Shown here piece by piece: positions 8,727-18,816 of a stretch of DNA of 64,000 nucleotides (positions are counted from its first letter, which is position 1; each line of letters starts with the position of its first letter). Source of the stretch: Pusillimonas sp. T7-7 (lineage in GTDB: Bacteria > Pseudomonadota > Gammaproteobacteria > Burkholderiales > Burkholderiaceae_B); NCBI RefSeq assembly GCF_000209655.1, contig NC_015458.1:2170001-2234000 (forward strand), in the 5' to 3' direction. The translations under genes were made by a program, and so were the position numbers. The notes under the pieces were generated by a model. The model was not told where the DNA came from. It saw only the letters and a list, made by a program, of their open reading frames with translations, and ran no database searches.

Positions 8727-9761
8727 AAACGCAGCGGCCGCACGGCCTATGCGGTCATTGACAGCCTGCCAGGTTGCCGTGCGCGGAGGCTGCTCCATCA
8801 GAATACGGTCGTAGCCCTGCTCGTCCAGTCGACGCAGCAGCGCGTACAGTTCGCGTGCATAAACCGCCGGATCGGCATTGCACTTCAGCGTATCCACATC
8901 GGACATGGTGTTGAGCAACTCGGGGTTAAAGACCACGACCGCCGTCCGCCCCGAAAGATTATTCGGCAAGCTCTGCCGGGCGGCATCCAACAACTGATCC
9001 AGCGGCAAAACCTGCAAAGGCGTGTGTGGTGCGTAATGCGCTTTCAGCGAACCCGAGACTTGAGGTGCATCTTGATCGGGCCGTGCCGGCGGCGCACCCA
9101 GCACCTCGGCAAGCTGTGCCGCCGAGATGTGCCCGGGACGCAGCAATACCGGCCCCACGCCCAGACCCAGCCGGGAAACATCCACAATGGTGGACTCTAT
9201 GCCCACTTCGGATGGGCCGCCTTCCAGCACCAATAGTTGGTCAGTGCCTAATTCTGGAAACTCGGTGCGCACATGTGCCGCATGCGTGGGCGAGACTTGT
9301 CCGAATTTGTTGGCCGACGGCGCGGCCACGCCGCCTTGCCCGTTGGGTTTCTGGCGGGCAAACTCGCGCAGCAAAGCCTGGGCGACCGGATGCGACGGGC
9401 AACGCAGCCCGATGCTGTCCTGCCCTCCGCTGACGGCAGCGGGAATATGTGGAGCTCGCGGAAGAATCAAGGTCAGCGGACCAGGCCAGAACGCCTGTAT
9501 CAGCGCTCGCGCCTCGGCCGGTACGGATGCGGCCCAATAGCCCAGGTCGGCTTCAGGCGCCACATGCACAATCACGGGATGATTGGCCGGGCGGCCCTTG
9601 GCGGCATAAATGCTGGCCAGCGCCTGCGGATTCTCGGCATCGGCTCCCAGCCCATAAACGGTCTCGGTGGGAAAGGCGACCAGGCCTCCCTGTGCCAGAC
9701 GCCGGGCGGCCGCACTTAATTGTTGTTCCATATCTGGCACTGGCGATGCCGGGCTGTTCAT
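8721..9761 (-). CDS. L-threonylcarbamoyladenylate synthase, Sua5 type
   Basis: Makes threonylcarbamoyl-AMP from threonine, bicarbonate and ATP for the t6A37 modification of ANN-decoding tRNAs. At 346 residues it is the long Sua5 form: a YrdC domain (about residues 15-205; GGLVAFPTETVYGLGADA, later KGRPANHPVIVHV) plus the C-terminal Sua5 domain (about 235-345; SGSLKAHYAPHTPL linker and the NDRIGRAAAAF end). Its ATG at 9761 overlaps the purK stop as ATGA (9758-9761), indicating translational coupling as the last gene of the purine run. Confidence 0.93.
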   Translation of the reverse strand: MNSPASPVPDMEQQLSAAARRLAQGGLVAFPTETVYGLGADAENPQALASIYAAKGRPANHPVIVHVAPEADLGYWAASVPAEARALIQAFWPGPLTLILPRAPHIPAAVSGGQDSIGLRCPSHPVAQALLREFARQKPNGQGGVAAPSANKFGQVSPTHAAHVRTEFPELGTDQLLVLEGGPSEVGIESTIVDVSRLGLGVGPVLLRPGHISAAQLAEVLGAPPARPDQDAPQVSGSLKAHYAPHTPLQVLPLDQLLDAARQSLPNNLSGRTAVVVFNPELLNTMSDVDTLKCNADPAVYARELYALLRRLDEQGYDRILMEQPPRTATWQAVNDRIGRAAAAFL

Positions 9762-10939
9762 GAACGGAACTCTATACCCAGGACCTGAGCCACTCTCTGC
9801 GCCCGAAGACGCGCCTCGACCAGGGTGGCGCCCAGTACATTCACATGCCCCATCTTGCGCCCACGACGCGCCTGGGCTTTACCATACAGATGCAGCTTGG
9901 CGCCTGGCACGGCCAATACGCCAGCCCAATCAGGTTCACGCTCCGCTCCACTACTTGAATCAAACCAGAGATCGCCGAGCAGATTCAACATGACGACCGG
10001 ACACAGACTGTCGGTATTACCCAACGGCAAGCCCGCCATAGCCCGAGCCTGTTGCTCGAACTGGCTGGAAGCGCTGGCATTCATTGTGAAATGGCCGCTA
10101 TTATGCGGGCGCGGCGCAATCTCGTTGGCCACCAGGCTGCCGTCGCGCAATACAAAAAACTCGACGCACAGCACCCCCACATACTCCAGCGCCTGAGCAA
10201 TGGAAACAGCCGCGTCGGCCGCCTGGCCGGCCTGCGCAGCATCAAGCAAAGAGACATCAACGGTGGACACAGCAAGAATACCGTCGCGATGTTCGTTCTG
10301 GGCCGGCGGGAACAGCGCCACCTTGCCGTCATGGCCGCGCGCCAGAACCACCGACAGCTCGCTGGCCAAAGGCAGCATGGCTTCCAGCACACATTCAGCC
10401 TGCTGGAAACCGTCGAAAGCGGCCACGGCCTCGGCGCGGCTGCTCACTCGTGCCTGCCCCTTGCCGTCATAGCCCAGGCGCGCCACCTTCAAAATACCAG
10501 GGAAAAGCGTGTCGGGCGCTGTGGCGATATCTTCATGCCCCCTCACGACAGCATAAGGGGCTACCGGCACCCCGGCAGCCTTAATGAAAGCCTTTTCCTG
10601 AATACGATCCTGGACGATGGCGACCGCTGCACCGGAAGGGCTGACCCGCACGCTGTTTGCCAAAACCTTCAGGCTGAGCGCAGGCACGTTCTCGAACTCG
10701 GTGGTAACGGCTTTGCAGCGCTCGGATAGGCGAGCCAAAGCGACTTCGTCCTGATAGCCCGCCTGTATGTGCAGGTCGGCTACAGCGCCTGCCGGGCTAT
10801 GCTCGTCGGGGTCAAGTACCGCTACCTTATAACCCAGGCTTTGGGCGGCGTGACAGAACATGCGCCCTAGCTGGCCTCCCCCAAGAATCCCCAGCCAGTC
10901 GCCCGGCACAATGGAAGAATGAAGTGAGGCTTGACTCAT
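9758..10939 (-). CDS. purK: N5-carboxyaminoimidazole ribonucleotide synthase
   Basis: ATP-grasp enzyme converting aminoimidazole ribonucleotide, ATP and bicarbonate to N5-CAIR in purine synthesis. With Met at 10939 it has 393 residues. It begins with the PurK signature PGDWLGILGGGQLGRMFCHAAQSLGYKV, has an ATP-grasp core around residues 100-290 with VLEAMLPLASELSVVLARG, and ends with LYGKAQARRGRKMGHVNVLG. A TTG seven codons upstream (10960) is an alternative; neither start has a good ribosome-binding site. It lies 72 bases downstream of purE, its partner enzyme, and overlaps sua5. Confidence 0.95.
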   Translation of the reverse strand: MSQASLHSSIVPGDWLGILGGGQLGRMFCHAAQSLGYKVAVLDPDEHSPAGAVADLHIQAGYQDEVALARLSERCKAVTTEFENVPALSLKVLANSVRVSPSGAAVAIVQDRIQEKAFIKAAGVPVAPYAVVRGHEDIATAPDTLFPGILKVARLGYDGKGQARVSSRAEAVAAFDGFQQAECVLEAMLPLASELSVVLARGHDGKVALFPPAQNEHRDGILAVSTVDVSLLDAAQAGQAADAAVSIAQALEYVGVLCVEFFVLRDGSLVANEIAPRPHNSGHFTMNASASSQFEQQARAMAGLPLGNTDSLCPVVMLNLLGDLWFDSSSGAEREPDWAGVLAVPGAKLHLYGKAQARRGRKMGHVNVLGATLVEARLRAQRVAQVLGIEFRS

Positions 10940-11011
10940 GAAAACACAATCCGTGAACAATAATAATAATGCAAGAAAAACTGACAGACCCGTTCGCTGG
11001 CCTGATACGCG

Positions 11012-11536
11012 CTACAGCGTTACATGCGGCGGCACGACCATGGCCTTGGCCGCCTCGGTTTGCCGTGCCCGGAACGCGATCAGGCGCTGCTGCAGAACCG
11101 CATCGGTGGTTGCCAGGCAAGCCACGACATGCAGGGCAGCATTGGCCGAACCCGCCTCGCCTATGGCGAACGTGGCCACTGGCACACCTTTGGGCATCTG
11201 CACGATAGACAGCAGGGAATCTTCGCCCCGCAAGTAGCGCGATGGCACGGGCACGCCAAAAACCGGTACCGGTGTCAGCGCCGCCATCATGCCCGGCAAA
11301 TGGGCCGCCCCGCCCGCACCCGCAATAATGGCGCGCAGGCCCCGCTCGGCAGCGCCGGCTCCGTATTCCACCATCTCGTATGGCATGCGGTGCGCCGAAA
11401 TGACGCGGGTTTCGTGGGCGATATCGAACTCATCAAGCATGGCGGCTGCATGCTGCATTACGTCCCAATCGCTGGATGAGCCCATGATCAAGCCCACTAT
11501 GGGCGAGCCCCGCCCGCTTTGCGTCGCATCGGTCAT
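11012..11536 (-). CDS. purE: N5-carboxyaminoimidazole ribonucleotide mutase
   Basis: Converts N5-CAIR to CAIR, the step after PurK. The 174-residue protein has the class I PurE signatures VGLIMGSSSDWDVMQHAA, the catalytic-loop SAHRMP, AIIAGAGGAAHLPGM and VPVFGVPVPS. The ATG at 11536 is chosen because GGTGGAG stands 6 bases before it; a second ATG at 11551 touches the purC stop and has no site of its own. It follows purC directly, so purC-purE-purK are one transcription unit. Confidence 0.96.
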   Translation of the reverse strand: MTDATQSGRGSPIVGLIMGSSSDWDVMQHAAAMLDEFDIAHETRVISAHRMPYEMVEYGAGAAERGLRAIIAGAGGAAHLPGMMAALTPVPVFGVPVPSRYLRGEDSLLSIVQMPKGVPVATFAIGEAGSANAALHVVACLATTDAVLQQRLIAFRARQTEAAKAMVVPPHVTL

Positions 11537-11552
11537 GTTGAACTCCACCATA

Positions 11553-12434
11553 CTAGGCCATCAGCCGAGTAGCGGCCTCGCGATACTTGGCCGCCGTTTT
11601 TTCCAGGACATCGGCTGGCAGGCGGGGGGCCGGAGGGGTTTTGTCCCACACCTGGGTTTCAAGCCAGTCGCGCACGAACTGCTTGTCGAACGAGGGAGGG
11701 CTGATGCCGACCGCATAGCCCGAAGCCGGCCAGAAGCGCGACGAGTCCGGTGTAAGGACTTCATCCATCAGGTGCAACTGCCCCTGCTCGTCGAGCCCGA
11801 ACTCAAACTTGGTATCGGCAATGATGATGCCTTTGTCGGCAGCAAACTGCGCTGCTTCGGAATACAGACGCAAGGTTGTCGAGCGTATGGTTTGTGCCAG
11901 CTCGCTGCCCACCTGTTTTACGACATAATCGAAATCGACGTTTTCATCGTGTTCGCCGAACTCAGCCTTGGCGGCCGGTGTGAAAATGGGTTCAGGCAAA
12001 CGGCTGGCCTGCTGCAGACCTTGGGGCAAGACAATGCCGCAGACACTGCCGGTGTTTTGATAGTCTTTCCAGCCGGACCCGATCAGGTAGCCGCGCGCCA
12101 CGGCTTCGACCAATATGGGTTTGAGCCGCTTGACCACAACTGCCCTGCCCACAACCTGCTCGCGCTCCTGGTCGGTGACGACCTCTTGAGGGTCGATGTC
12201 GGTGGAATGATTGGGCAGGATATGGGCCAGTTTCTTGAGCCAGAACTCGGTCAGCTCGGTCAGCACCTGGCCTTTGCCCGGAATAGGATCATCAAGAATG
12301 ACATCGAAGGCCGAAATGCGGTCAGAGGCCACAATCAGCAACTTGTCATCGCCCACCGCATACATATCGCGTACTTTGCCTCGTGCAAGCAGAGGCAATG
12401 AGGTAATGCTTGATTGATGTAAGGCCTTGACCAC
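11553..12434 (-). CDS. purC: phosphoribosylaminoimidazole-succinocarboxamide synthase
   Basis: SAICAR synthetase: joins CAIR and aspartate with ATP. The 293 residues match the longer betaproteobacterial form. Visible signatures are [28 protein letters not shown] split over the N-terminal lobe, [26 protein letters not shown] and [11 protein letters not shown]. It starts with GTG at 12434, preceded by AGGA with a 6-base spacer; that site immediately follows a terminator-like hairpin and T-run (12445-12476), so purC expression must come through it. Confidence 0.96.
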   Translation of the reverse strand: MVKALHQSSITSLPLLARGKVRDMYAVGDDKLLIVASDRISAFDVILDDPIPGKGQVLTELTEFWLKKLAHILPNHSTDIDPQEVVTDQEREQVVGRAVVVKRLKPILVEAVARGYLIGSGWKDYQNTGSVCGIVLPQGLQQASRLPEPIFTPAAKAEFGEHDENVDFDYVVKQVGSELAQTIRSTTLRLYSEAAQFAADKGIIIADTKFEFGLDEQGQLHLMDEVLTPDSSRFWPASGYAVGISPPSFDKQFVRDWLETQVWDKTPPAPRLPADVLEKTAAKYREAATRLMA

Positions 12435-12444
12435 GATGTATCCT

Positions 12445-12476
12445 AAAAAAGAAACGAGGGCCTGTTGACAGGCCCT
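12445..12476 (-). terminator. terminator-like hairpin between fba and purC, possible attenuator
   Basis: Read on the minus strand: AGGGCCTG, a TCAA loop, CAGGCCCT (perfect 8-base stem), then CGTTTC and a run of six T. It ends only 10 bases before the purC GTG, and the purC ribosome-binding site AGGA follows the T-run directly. It can end transcripts from fba, but it also lies in any purC leader. Confidence 0.8.
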
Positions 12477-12496
12477 GGTAGAACAGCTTGACGTGT

Positions 12497-13561
12497 TTAC
12501 TGGACGACTTGGGCCAGTTCGCCCGCAGCATAACGTTTTGCCATCTCGGACAAGCTTATGGGCTTGATTTTGCTGGCATTGCCTGCAGTGCCGAACTGCT
12601 CATAGCGCTGCTTGCAGATTAGCTTGGCCGCTTCGCGGGCAGGTTTCAGGTATTCACGCGGGTCGAACTTGGATGGATTTTCGCCCATATAGCGGCGAAT
12701 CGCACCGGTCATGGCCAGGCGGATATCGGTGTCGATATTGACCTTGCGTACGCCGAATTTGATGGCTTCCTGGATTTCCTCGACAGGCACACCATAGGTT
12801 TCTTTCATGTCGCCGCCAAACTCGCGGATTTCAGCCAGCAGATCTTGCGGTACGCTGGAGCTGCCGTGCATGACCAAGTGCGTGTTGGGCAGGCGCTTAT
12901 GAATTTCCTTGATGCGGGAAATAGACAGGATGTCGCCAGTAGGCTTGCGGGTGAACTTGTAGGCGCCATGGCTGGTGCCAATGGCGATGGCCAGCGCGTC
13001 GAGCTGGGTCTGACGAACAAAATCGGCAGCCTGCTCAGGGTCGGTCAGCAATTGTTCCATGGTCATGGTGCCTTCTGCGCCATGGCCGTCTTCCTTGTCG
13101 CCCTTCATGGTTTCGAGCGAACCCAGACAACCCAACTCGCCCTCGACGGTTACGCCCAGCTTGTGGGCCATTTCGACCACGCGGCGGGTAACGTCAAGGT
13201 TATATTCGTATTCGGCAATGGTTTTGCCGTCTTCCTTGAGCGAGCCGTCCATCATGACGCTGGAGAAACCCAGGTCGATAGCGCCCTTGCAGATGGCGGG
13301 CGACTGGCCATGGTCTTGGTGCATGACGACGGGAATGTGCGGATACGATTCAACCGCAGCCTGAATGAGATACTTCAGGAAACCCTCGCCAGCATATTTG
13401 CGGGCGCCGGCCGAAGCCTGCATGATGACCGGGCTGTCGGTTTCAGCAGCGGCTTCCATGATGGCCTGAACCTGTTCCAGGTTGTTGACGTTAAATGCGG
13501 GAATGCCATAGCCGTTCTCGGCTGCGTGGTCGAGCAGCTGGCGCATGGAAACAAGGGCCAT
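12497..13561 (-). CDS. fba: fructose-bisphosphate aldolase, class II
   Basis: Zinc-dependent aldolase of glycolysis, gluconeogenesis and, where present, the Calvin cycle. The 354 residues begin [30 protein letters not shown] and contain the metal ligand motif [25 protein letters not shown], the GTSHGAYKF loop, [10 protein letters not shown] and [12 protein letters not shown]. This is the type also called CbbA. It lies 98 bases downstream of mog with its own leader, and a terminator-like hairpin separates it from purC. Confidence 0.96.
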   Translation of the reverse strand: MALVSMRQLLDHAAENGYGIPAFNVNNLEQVQAIMEAAAETDSPVIMQASAGARKYAGEGFLKYLIQAAVESYPHIPVVMHQDHGQSPAICKGAIDLGFSSVMMDGSLKEDGKTIAEYEYNLDVTRRVVEMAHKLGVTVEGELGCLGSLETMKGDKEDGHGAEGTMTMEQLLTDPEQAADFVRQTQLDALAIAIGTSHGAYKFTRKPTGDILSISRIKEIHKRLPNTHLVMHGSSSVPQDLLAEIREFGGDMKETYGVPVEEIQEAIKFGVRKVNIDTDIRLAMTGAIRRYMGENPSKFDPREYLKPAREAAKLICKQRYEQFGTAGNASKIKPISLSEMAKRYAAGELAQVVQ

Positions 13562-13599
13562 GAAGAGACTCCTGAAATCAATTTAAAGGGATAGCGCTC

Positions 13600-13651
13600 A
13601 TTTTACCTGAATGTCAGGAAGGCTTTGCGCTGCCACGTATCCATGGGATAC
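13600..13651 (-). promoter_or_regulatory. fba leader with two short dyads and a -10-like hexamer
   Basis: On the minus strand TAAAAT (plus 13600-13605) is a plausible -10 box about 40 bases before the fba ATG. Just upstream lie two palindromes: CCTGA-ATG-TCAGG (13606-13618) and GTATCC-ATG-GGATAC (13637-13651). No good -35 hexamer is visible, which would suit an activated promoter. Function is inferred only. Confidence 0.35.
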
Positions 13652-13659
13652 AAGGTGAT

Positions 13660-14313
13660 TCAAAGCCCTTGCCCACCCGCCAGGTCGGGGTTGGCTCGGA
13701 TCGCCGATTTGGGACGAAAGGCCTTGATCACCGAGTCGTGAGTTTCGGTGTAGGGGCCGCCAATCAGGTCTATGCAGTACGGAACCGCGGCAAAAATACC
13801 CGGAACCTGAACCTTGCCCTCGTCATCTTTCAAGCCTTCCAGCGTTTCCTTGATTGCCTTGGGCTGGCCTGGCAGATTGATAATCAAGGCAGCGTGATCG
13901 GCTGTTTCGCGTATAACAGCGACCTGCCGCGACAAAATCGCCGTAGGGACGAACTTCAGGCTGATTTGACGCATCTGCTCACCAAAGCCCGGCATTTCCT
14001 TGGTGGCAACCGCCAGGGTGGCTTCGGGCGTCACATCGCGTCGTGCCGGGCCTGTGCCACCGGTGGTCAACACCAAGTCACAACCCAGCTCGTCTACCAA
14101 CTCGATCAGTGCTGCCGATATCTGCTGTGGCTCGTCGGGAACCAGGCGCCTCGCACACTGTGCTGGTCGTGTCAGGGCCGTATTCAGCCACGACTGCAAG
14201 GCGGGAAGGCCTTCATCGCGGTAAACGCCGCCAGCGGCTCGATCGGACACAGACACCAAGCCCACGAGCAATTCGTCGGGATGGCTACGGACTAGACGCG
14301 TTGGACAGGACAT
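13660..14313 (-). CDS. mog: molybdopterin adenylyltransferase
   Basis: Adenylates molybdopterin before molybdate insertion by MoeA. The 217-residue protein from Met 14313 matches Mog rather than MoaB: LVSVSDRAAGGVYRDEGLPAL, LTTGGTGPARRDVTPEAT, EMPGFGEQMRQISLKFVPTAILSRQVAVIR and the C-terminal GIFAAVPYCIDLIGGPY. The longer open frame to 14568 is antisense to pgk and is rejected. It follows pgk by 10 bases, so it is cotranscribed with glycolytic genes, away from the other molybdenum-cofactor genes at 60-64 kb. Confidence 0.93.
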   Translation of the reverse strand: MSCPTRLVRSHPDELLVGLVSVSDRAAGGVYRDEGLPALQSWLNTALTRPAQCARRLVPDEPQQISAALIELVDELGCDLVLTTGGTGPARRDVTPEATLAVATKEMPGFGEQMRQISLKFVPTAILSRQVAVIRETADHAALIINLPGQPKAIKETLEGLKDDEGKVQVPGIFAAVPYCIDLIGGPYTETHDSVIKAFRPKSAIRANPDLAGGQGL

Positions 14314-14323
14314 GGCAGGACTT

Positions 14324-15517
14324 CTATGCTTGAGCGCGTTGCTGCAATATATCGACGGCGGGCAGGGTTTTGCCTTCGAGGAACTCCAGGAAAGCCCCGC
14401 CTCCGGTCGAAATATACCCCACCTTGTCGGCAATACGATATTTGGCAATGGCAGCCAGAGTATCGCCGCCGCCAGCAATGGAAAAGCCTTCGGATTCAGC
14501 CACCGCCTGCGATACCACCTTGGTCCCATCGGCAAAGGCGTCAAACTCGAACACGCCCACCGGCCCATTCCATACGATCGTACCGGCCTTTTTCAGAATA
14601 CCGGCCAACTGCTGTGCCGTGTCAGGGCCAATATCGAGCACCTGATCGTCATCGGCGACCTGATCGGCGGGCTTGACGGTAGCGGCTGCCGTAGGACTGA
14701 ATTCTTTAGCGCAGACCACATCGGTGGGAATAGGCACGGCGGCGCCGCGCTGTTTCATCAAATCGATGACGGCACGCGCCTGATCCAGCTGTTCAGGTTC
14801 GGCCAGGGACTTGCCGATGGGCAGACCGGCCGCCAGCATGAAGGTATTGGCTATGCCGCCACCTACCACCAACTGGTCCACCTTGCCCGCGAGCGCCTGC
14901 AAAATGGACAGCTTGGTCGACACCTTGGAACCACCCACGATCGCCACCAGGGGGCGTTTGGGATCTTCCAGCGCACGGCCCAGAGCCGTCAGCTCGGCTT
15001 CAAGCAAAGGCCCTGCGCAGGCTACAGGTGCAAACTGTGCAATGCCATGTGTGGTCGCTTCAGCGCGATGCGCCGTACCGAAAGCATCGTTTACATAAAC
15101 ATCGCACAAGGCTGCCATTTTCCGGGACAGTTCCTGATCGTTCTTCTTTTCACCTACATTGCAGCGGCAGTTTTCCAGCATCAGCACTTGCCCCAGCTCG
15201 GGCTTGACGCCATCGACCCAGCCTACAACCAGTGTTACGGGCTGCCCAAGCAATTCAGACAGGCGGCGCGCCACCGGCGCCAAAGTATCGTCGGGTCCTA
15301 CCGTACCTTCGGTGGGACGCCCCAGGTGTGAAGTCACCATGACGGCGGCGCCACTATCGAGCGCCATGCGTATGGCGGGCACCGATGCGCGTATGCGTGT
15401 GTCTTCGGTAATTTGGCCGTCTTTCAAGGGCACATTCAAATCGGATCGGATAAACACACGCTTACCCGCCAAGGCATCAGACTTGGCTAGCTCGGACAAT
15501 GTTTTGACAGTAGACAT
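14324..15517 (-). CDS. pgk: phosphoglycerate kinase
   Basis: Interconverts 1,3-bisphosphoglycerate/ADP and 3-phosphoglycerate/ATP. The 397 residues contain the substrate-binding [22 protein letters not shown], the hinge [12 protein letters not shown] and the nucleotide-binding GGGDTLAAI with [13 protein letters not shown]. The leader has no recognisable ribosome-binding site, and a strong terminator-like hairpin stands 22-45 bases upstream of the ATG, between gap and pgk. It precedes mog by 10 bases. Confidence 0.96.
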   Translation of the reverse strand: MSTVKTLSELAKSDALAGKRVFIRSDLNVPLKDGQITEDTRIRASVPAIRMALDSGAAVMVTSHLGRPTEGTVGPDDTLAPVARRLSELLGQPVTLVVGWVDGVKPELGQVLMLENCRCNVGEKKNDQELSRKMAALCDVYVNDAFGTAHRAEATTHGIAQFAPVACAGPLLEAELTALGRALEDPKRPLVAIVGGSKVSTKLSILQALAGKVDQLVVGGGIANTFMLAAGLPIGKSLAEPEQLDQARAVIDLMKQRGAAVPIPTDVVCAKEFSPTAAATVKPADQVADDDQVLDIGPDTAQQLAGILKKAGTIVWNGPVGVFEFDAFADGTKVVSQAVAESEGFSIAGGGDTLAAIAKYRIADKVGYISTGGGAFLEFLEGKTLPAVDILQQRAQA

Positions 15518-15539
15518 GTTTTTTTATCGAAAAGAGAAT

Positions 15540-15562
15540 AAAAAGGGCGGGTTGCCCCGCCC
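15540..15562 (-). terminator. terminator-like hairpin between gap and pgk
   Basis: Minus strand: GGGCGGG, GCAA tetraloop, CCCGCCC (perfect 7-base stem), then TTTTTA. The T-run ends about 22 bases before the pgk start codon, leaving no room for a separate pgk promoter behind it. Confidence 0.85.
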
Positions 15563-15621
15563 ACATCAAGCCTGCATTGCAGAACAGCCTGCGCCAGACC
15601 TGTTTTTTCGGGAAAGCCCGT

Positions 15622-16635
15622 TTACTTTGCCGACATCAGGGCCACGGTGGTATCGAGCATGCGGTTCGAGAACCCCCACTCGTTGTCATACCAGGATGCA
15701 ACCTTGACCAACGAACCAGACACTTTGGTCAGACCGGCATCGACCGTGCTGGAGGCCGCATCATGGTTGTAATCTACCGACACCAGGGGCTCTTCGTTGA
15801 ATCGCAAAATACCTTTCAGCGGACCGGATTCAGCGGCCGCCTTCAAAATGCCGTTGACTTCGTCGACCGTGGTTTCGCGCGATGCGACGAAGGACAGATC
15901 GACGATGGACACATTAATGGTGGGAACACGGATGGCGTAGCCATCGAGCTTGCCGTTCAATTCGGGCAACACCAGGCCGACCGCAGACGCCGCACCGGTC
16001 TTGGTGGGGATCATGCTTTGCGTAGCCGAGCGGGCGCGACGCAAGTCTTCGTGGTAGACGTCAGTAAGCACCTGATCGTTGGTGTAGGCGTGAACCGTGG
16101 TCATCAGCCCGCTGACAAGACCCAGTTTCTGATGCAGGGGCTGAACCAGCGGCGCCAGGCAGTTGGTGGTGCACGACGCATTCGAAATGACGGTGTCGCT
16201 GGCCTTGAGCACTTCGTGATTGACGCCGTACACAATGGTCGCATCGACGTCTTTGCCGCCGGGAGCCGAAATAATGACCTTCTTGGCCCCACCCTTGAGG
16301 TGGGCGCTGGCTTTTTCCTTGCTGGTAAAGAAACCGGTGCATTCCAGCACTACGTCTACGCCCAGCTCGCCCCAAGGCAGAGCCGAAGGATCACGGTTGG
16401 CCAGCACGCGGATCTTGTCGCCATTGACAACCATGTAGTCGCCATCGACGGTAACCGTGCCGGGGAACTTGCCGTGCGCAGTATCGAAGCGGGTCAGGTG
16501 GGCGTTGGTGTTGGGGTTGCCCAGATCGTTGATCGCCACGATTTCAATGTCGTGCGATTTGTTGCTTTCATAGTGGGCCCGCAAAATATTGCGACCGATA
16601 CGGCCATAACCGTTAATCGCCACGCGAATCGTCAT
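15622..16635 (-). CDS. gap: glyceraldehyde-3-phosphate dehydrogenase, type I
   Basis: NAD(P)-dependent phosphorylating GAPDH of 337 residues. The N-terminal Rossmann motif is [15 protein letters not shown], with Asp37 at the end of strand two (AINDLG) favouring NAD. The catalytic Cys is Cys155 in [13 protein letters not shown], and the S-loop region [16 protein letters not shown] follows. Its ATG at 16635 is 15 bases downstream of the tkt stop with CAGGAGAG before it, so tkt and gap are cotranscribed; transcripts then meet the hairpin before pgk. Confidence 0.97.
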   Translation of the reverse strand: MTIRVAINGYGRIGRNILRAHYESNKSHDIEIVAINDLGNPNTNAHLTRFDTAHGKFPGTVTVDGDYMVVNGDKIRVLANRDPSALPWGELGVDVVLECTGFFTSKEKASAHLKGGAKKVIISAPGGKDVDATIVYGVNHEVLKASDTVISNASCTTNCLAPLVQPLHQKLGLVSGLMTTVHAYTNDQVLTDVYHEDLRRARSATQSMIPTKTGAASAVGLVLPELNGKLDGYAIRVPTINVSIVDLSFVASRETTVDEVNGILKAAAESGPLKGILRFNEEPLVSVDYNHDAASSTVDAGLTKVSGSLVKVASWYDNEWGFSNRMLDTTVALMSAK

Positions 16636-16650
16636 TGCTACTCTCCTGTT

Positions 16651-18696
16651 TTACAAAACTTGTTCGACAGCCGCAGCAACGTGCTCGGCAGTCAGGCCAA
16701 AATGCTTGAACAACACACCGGCCGGAGCCGATTCGCCGTAGGTATCCAGACCCACCACGGCGCCATCCAGACCAACATACTTATACCAGCCTCCGGTTGC
16801 GCCCGCTTCAACAGCAACACGCGGTAAACCTTTGGTCAAAACGGTATCACGCCATTGCTGATCCTGCGCATCAAATACATTGGTGCACGGCATGGAAACC
16901 ACACGCACGGCGATGCCTTGGGCAGCCAGTTGCTCTTGCGCCGCCAGCGCCAGGGCAACCTCGGAGCCGGTAGCGATAATGATGGCTTTTGCGTCTTGAG
17001 CATCGCGCAGCACATAGCCACCGCGCTCAATACCGGCAAGCGCCTGCTCATCACGCGCCACGAACGGCAGGTTCTGGCGTGACAACAACAAGGCGCTGGG
17101 GCCGCCATCGCGCACTGTCATGCCCACGCTGACGGGGCGTTGGATGGCGTAGGACCAGGCAGCGGCTGCTTCGGTCGTGTCGCAGGGACGCCAAACATGA
17201 AGATTGGGAATCAAACGCAGGCTGGCCGCATGTTCGACGGACTGGTGCGTGGGGCCGTCTTCGCCCAGGCCGATGGAGTCGTGAGTGAACACATGCACCA
17301 CGCGCTGTTTCATCAGGGCAGCCATGCGCAAGGCGTTGCGCGAGTAGTCGGAAAAAGTCAGGAAAGTGCCGCCAAAAGGCAGGTAACCGCCGTGCAGCGC
17401 AATACCATTCATGATCGCTGCCATGCCGAACTCGCGCACACCGTAGTTGATATGGCGGCCAAACTGCAAATGCTCCTGACCTGCACGCACGGGCTGTACG
17501 CCTTTCCAGTCGGTCAGATTGGATCCCGTCAGGTCGGCGGAGCCGCCCAGCATTTCAGGCAATAGTTCGACAAAGGCGGCGATGGCCAGCTGCGAGGCCT
17601 TGCGCGTGGCAACCGTTTCAGCCTTCTGGTTGGTGGCCTGAACAAACTGACGCGCCTGCCCGGCAAAATCGGCAGGAAGATCGCCCTTCAGGCGGCGCAG
17701 CAGCTCGGCGGCTTCAAGTGGAAAAGCCTGGGCATAGGCATCAAAACGCGCCTGCCATTCGGCCTGCTGTTGCTGCCCTTTTTCCTTGCAGTCCCAATAA
17801 GCGTAGGCATCGGCCGGCACGGTAAATGGCTCGTGCGGCCAGTTCAGCGCCTCGCGGCTTGCCTGAATTTCAGCGGCGCCCAGCGGGGCGCCATGCACTT
17901 TTTCGGTGCCCGCCGCATTGGGTGCGCCCTTGCCGATGACCGTGCGGCAGCAAATCAGGGTGGGGCCATTGCCTTGCCGGGCCAGCGCCTTGGCCTTGGC
18001 TATGGCGGCATCAACTGCGGTCACATCGTGGCCGTCGACGTTTTCAAGCACATTCCAGCCGTAGCTCTCGAAGCGCTTGGGGGTATTGTCGCCAAACCAG
18101 TTTTCGACCCGCCCGTCAATGGAAATACCGTTGTCGTCGTAAAAAACAATAAGCTTGGAGAGCTTGAGTGTGCCGGCCAGCGAGCAGGCCTCGTGCGAGA
18201 TGCCTTCCATCAGGCAGCCATCGCCCACGAAAGCATACGTGTAGTGATCGACCACGTCGTGGCCCGCCCGGTTGAATTCCTGAGCCAGCAAGGCTTCAGC
18301 CAGCGCCATGCCCACCGCATTGGCCAAGCCCTGCCCCAGCGGTCCAGTGGTGGTTTCAACGCCGGCTGTAATGCCGACCTCGGGATGGCCGGGCGTGCGT
18401 GAATGAAGCTGGCGGAAATTCTTGAGCTCTTCCAGGGGAAGGTCATAGCCGGTCAGATGCAACAGCGCATAAATAAGCATGGATCCATGCCCGTTCGACA
18501 GCACAAAGCGATCGCGGTCGGCCCATGCAGGATCGGACGGATTGTGGCGCAAGTGCCGCGTCCAGAGCGCCTGAGCAATATCGGCCATGCCCATGGGGGC
18601 GCCAGGATGACCTGAATTGGCTTGTTGAACCGCGTCCATGGCAAGCACGCGAATGGCGTTGGCCATGGAAGTATCTTGGGCAAGCGTAAGGCTCAT
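16651..18696 (-). CDS. tkt: transketolase
   Basis: Thiamine-diphosphate enzyme of the pentose phosphate pathway (and of the Calvin cycle where present). The 681 residues have the N-terminal PP domain ([16 protein letters not shown], then [13 protein letters not shown], the metal-binding GDG motif), the pyrimidine domain (about 350-530, [32 protein letters not shown]) and a C-terminal domain ([13 protein letters not shown]). It heads the minus-strand carbon-metabolism run; the 120-base spacer to the divergent rsmE is where its promoter should be. Confidence 0.97.
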   Translation of the reverse strand: MSLTLAQDTSMANAIRVLAMDAVQQANSGHPGAPMGMADIAQALWTRHLRHNPSDPAWADRDRFVLSNGHGSMLIYALLHLTGYDLPLEELKNFRQLHSRTPGHPEVGITAGVETTTGPLGQGLANAVGMALAEALLAQEFNRAGHDVVDHYTYAFVGDGCLMEGISHEACSLAGTLKLSKLIVFYDDNGISIDGRVENWFGDNTPKRFESYGWNVLENVDGHDVTAVDAAIAKAKALARQGNGPTLICCRTVIGKGAPNAAGTEKVHGAPLGAAEIQASREALNWPHEPFTVPADAYAYWDCKEKGQQQQAEWQARFDAYAQAFPLEAAELLRRLKGDLPADFAGQARQFVQATNQKAETVATRKASQLAIAAFVELLPEMLGGSADLTGSNLTDWKGVQPVRAGQEHLQFGRHINYGVREFGMAAIMNGIALHGGYLPFGGTFLTFSDYSRNALRMAALMKQRVVHVFTHDSIGLGEDGPTHQSVEHAASLRLIPNLHVWRPCDTTEAAAAWSYAIQRPVSVGMTVRDGGPSALLLSRQNLPFVARDEQALAGIERGGYVLRDAQDAKAIIIATGSEVALALAAQEQLAAQGIAVRVVSMPCTNVFDAQDQQWRDTVLTKGLPRVAVEAGATGGWYKYVGLDGAVVGLDTYGESAPAGVLFKHFGLTAEHVAAAVEQVL

Positions 18697-18816
18697 TTAA
18701 AACTCGCAGGAAGCATCAGCCGAAAATAGGCCGCTTAAGTTTACAAAGCCTCTGATTTTACCATCGTGAGCGGGGTTATGATCTGGGGGTCCTCACTTGC
18801 AACCCGTATGCCCATC

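Noticed and set aside
11289..12401. 370-codon plus-strand frame opposite purE and purC
   Set aside because: Spans two real genes on the other strand; no start signal or family features.
14312..15331. 339-codon plus-strand frame opposite pgk
   Set aside because: Shadow of pgk; no recognisable protein.
15577..16827. 416-codon plus-strand frame opposite gap
   Set aside because: Covers gap on the other strand; sequence shows no domain and gap is unmistakable.
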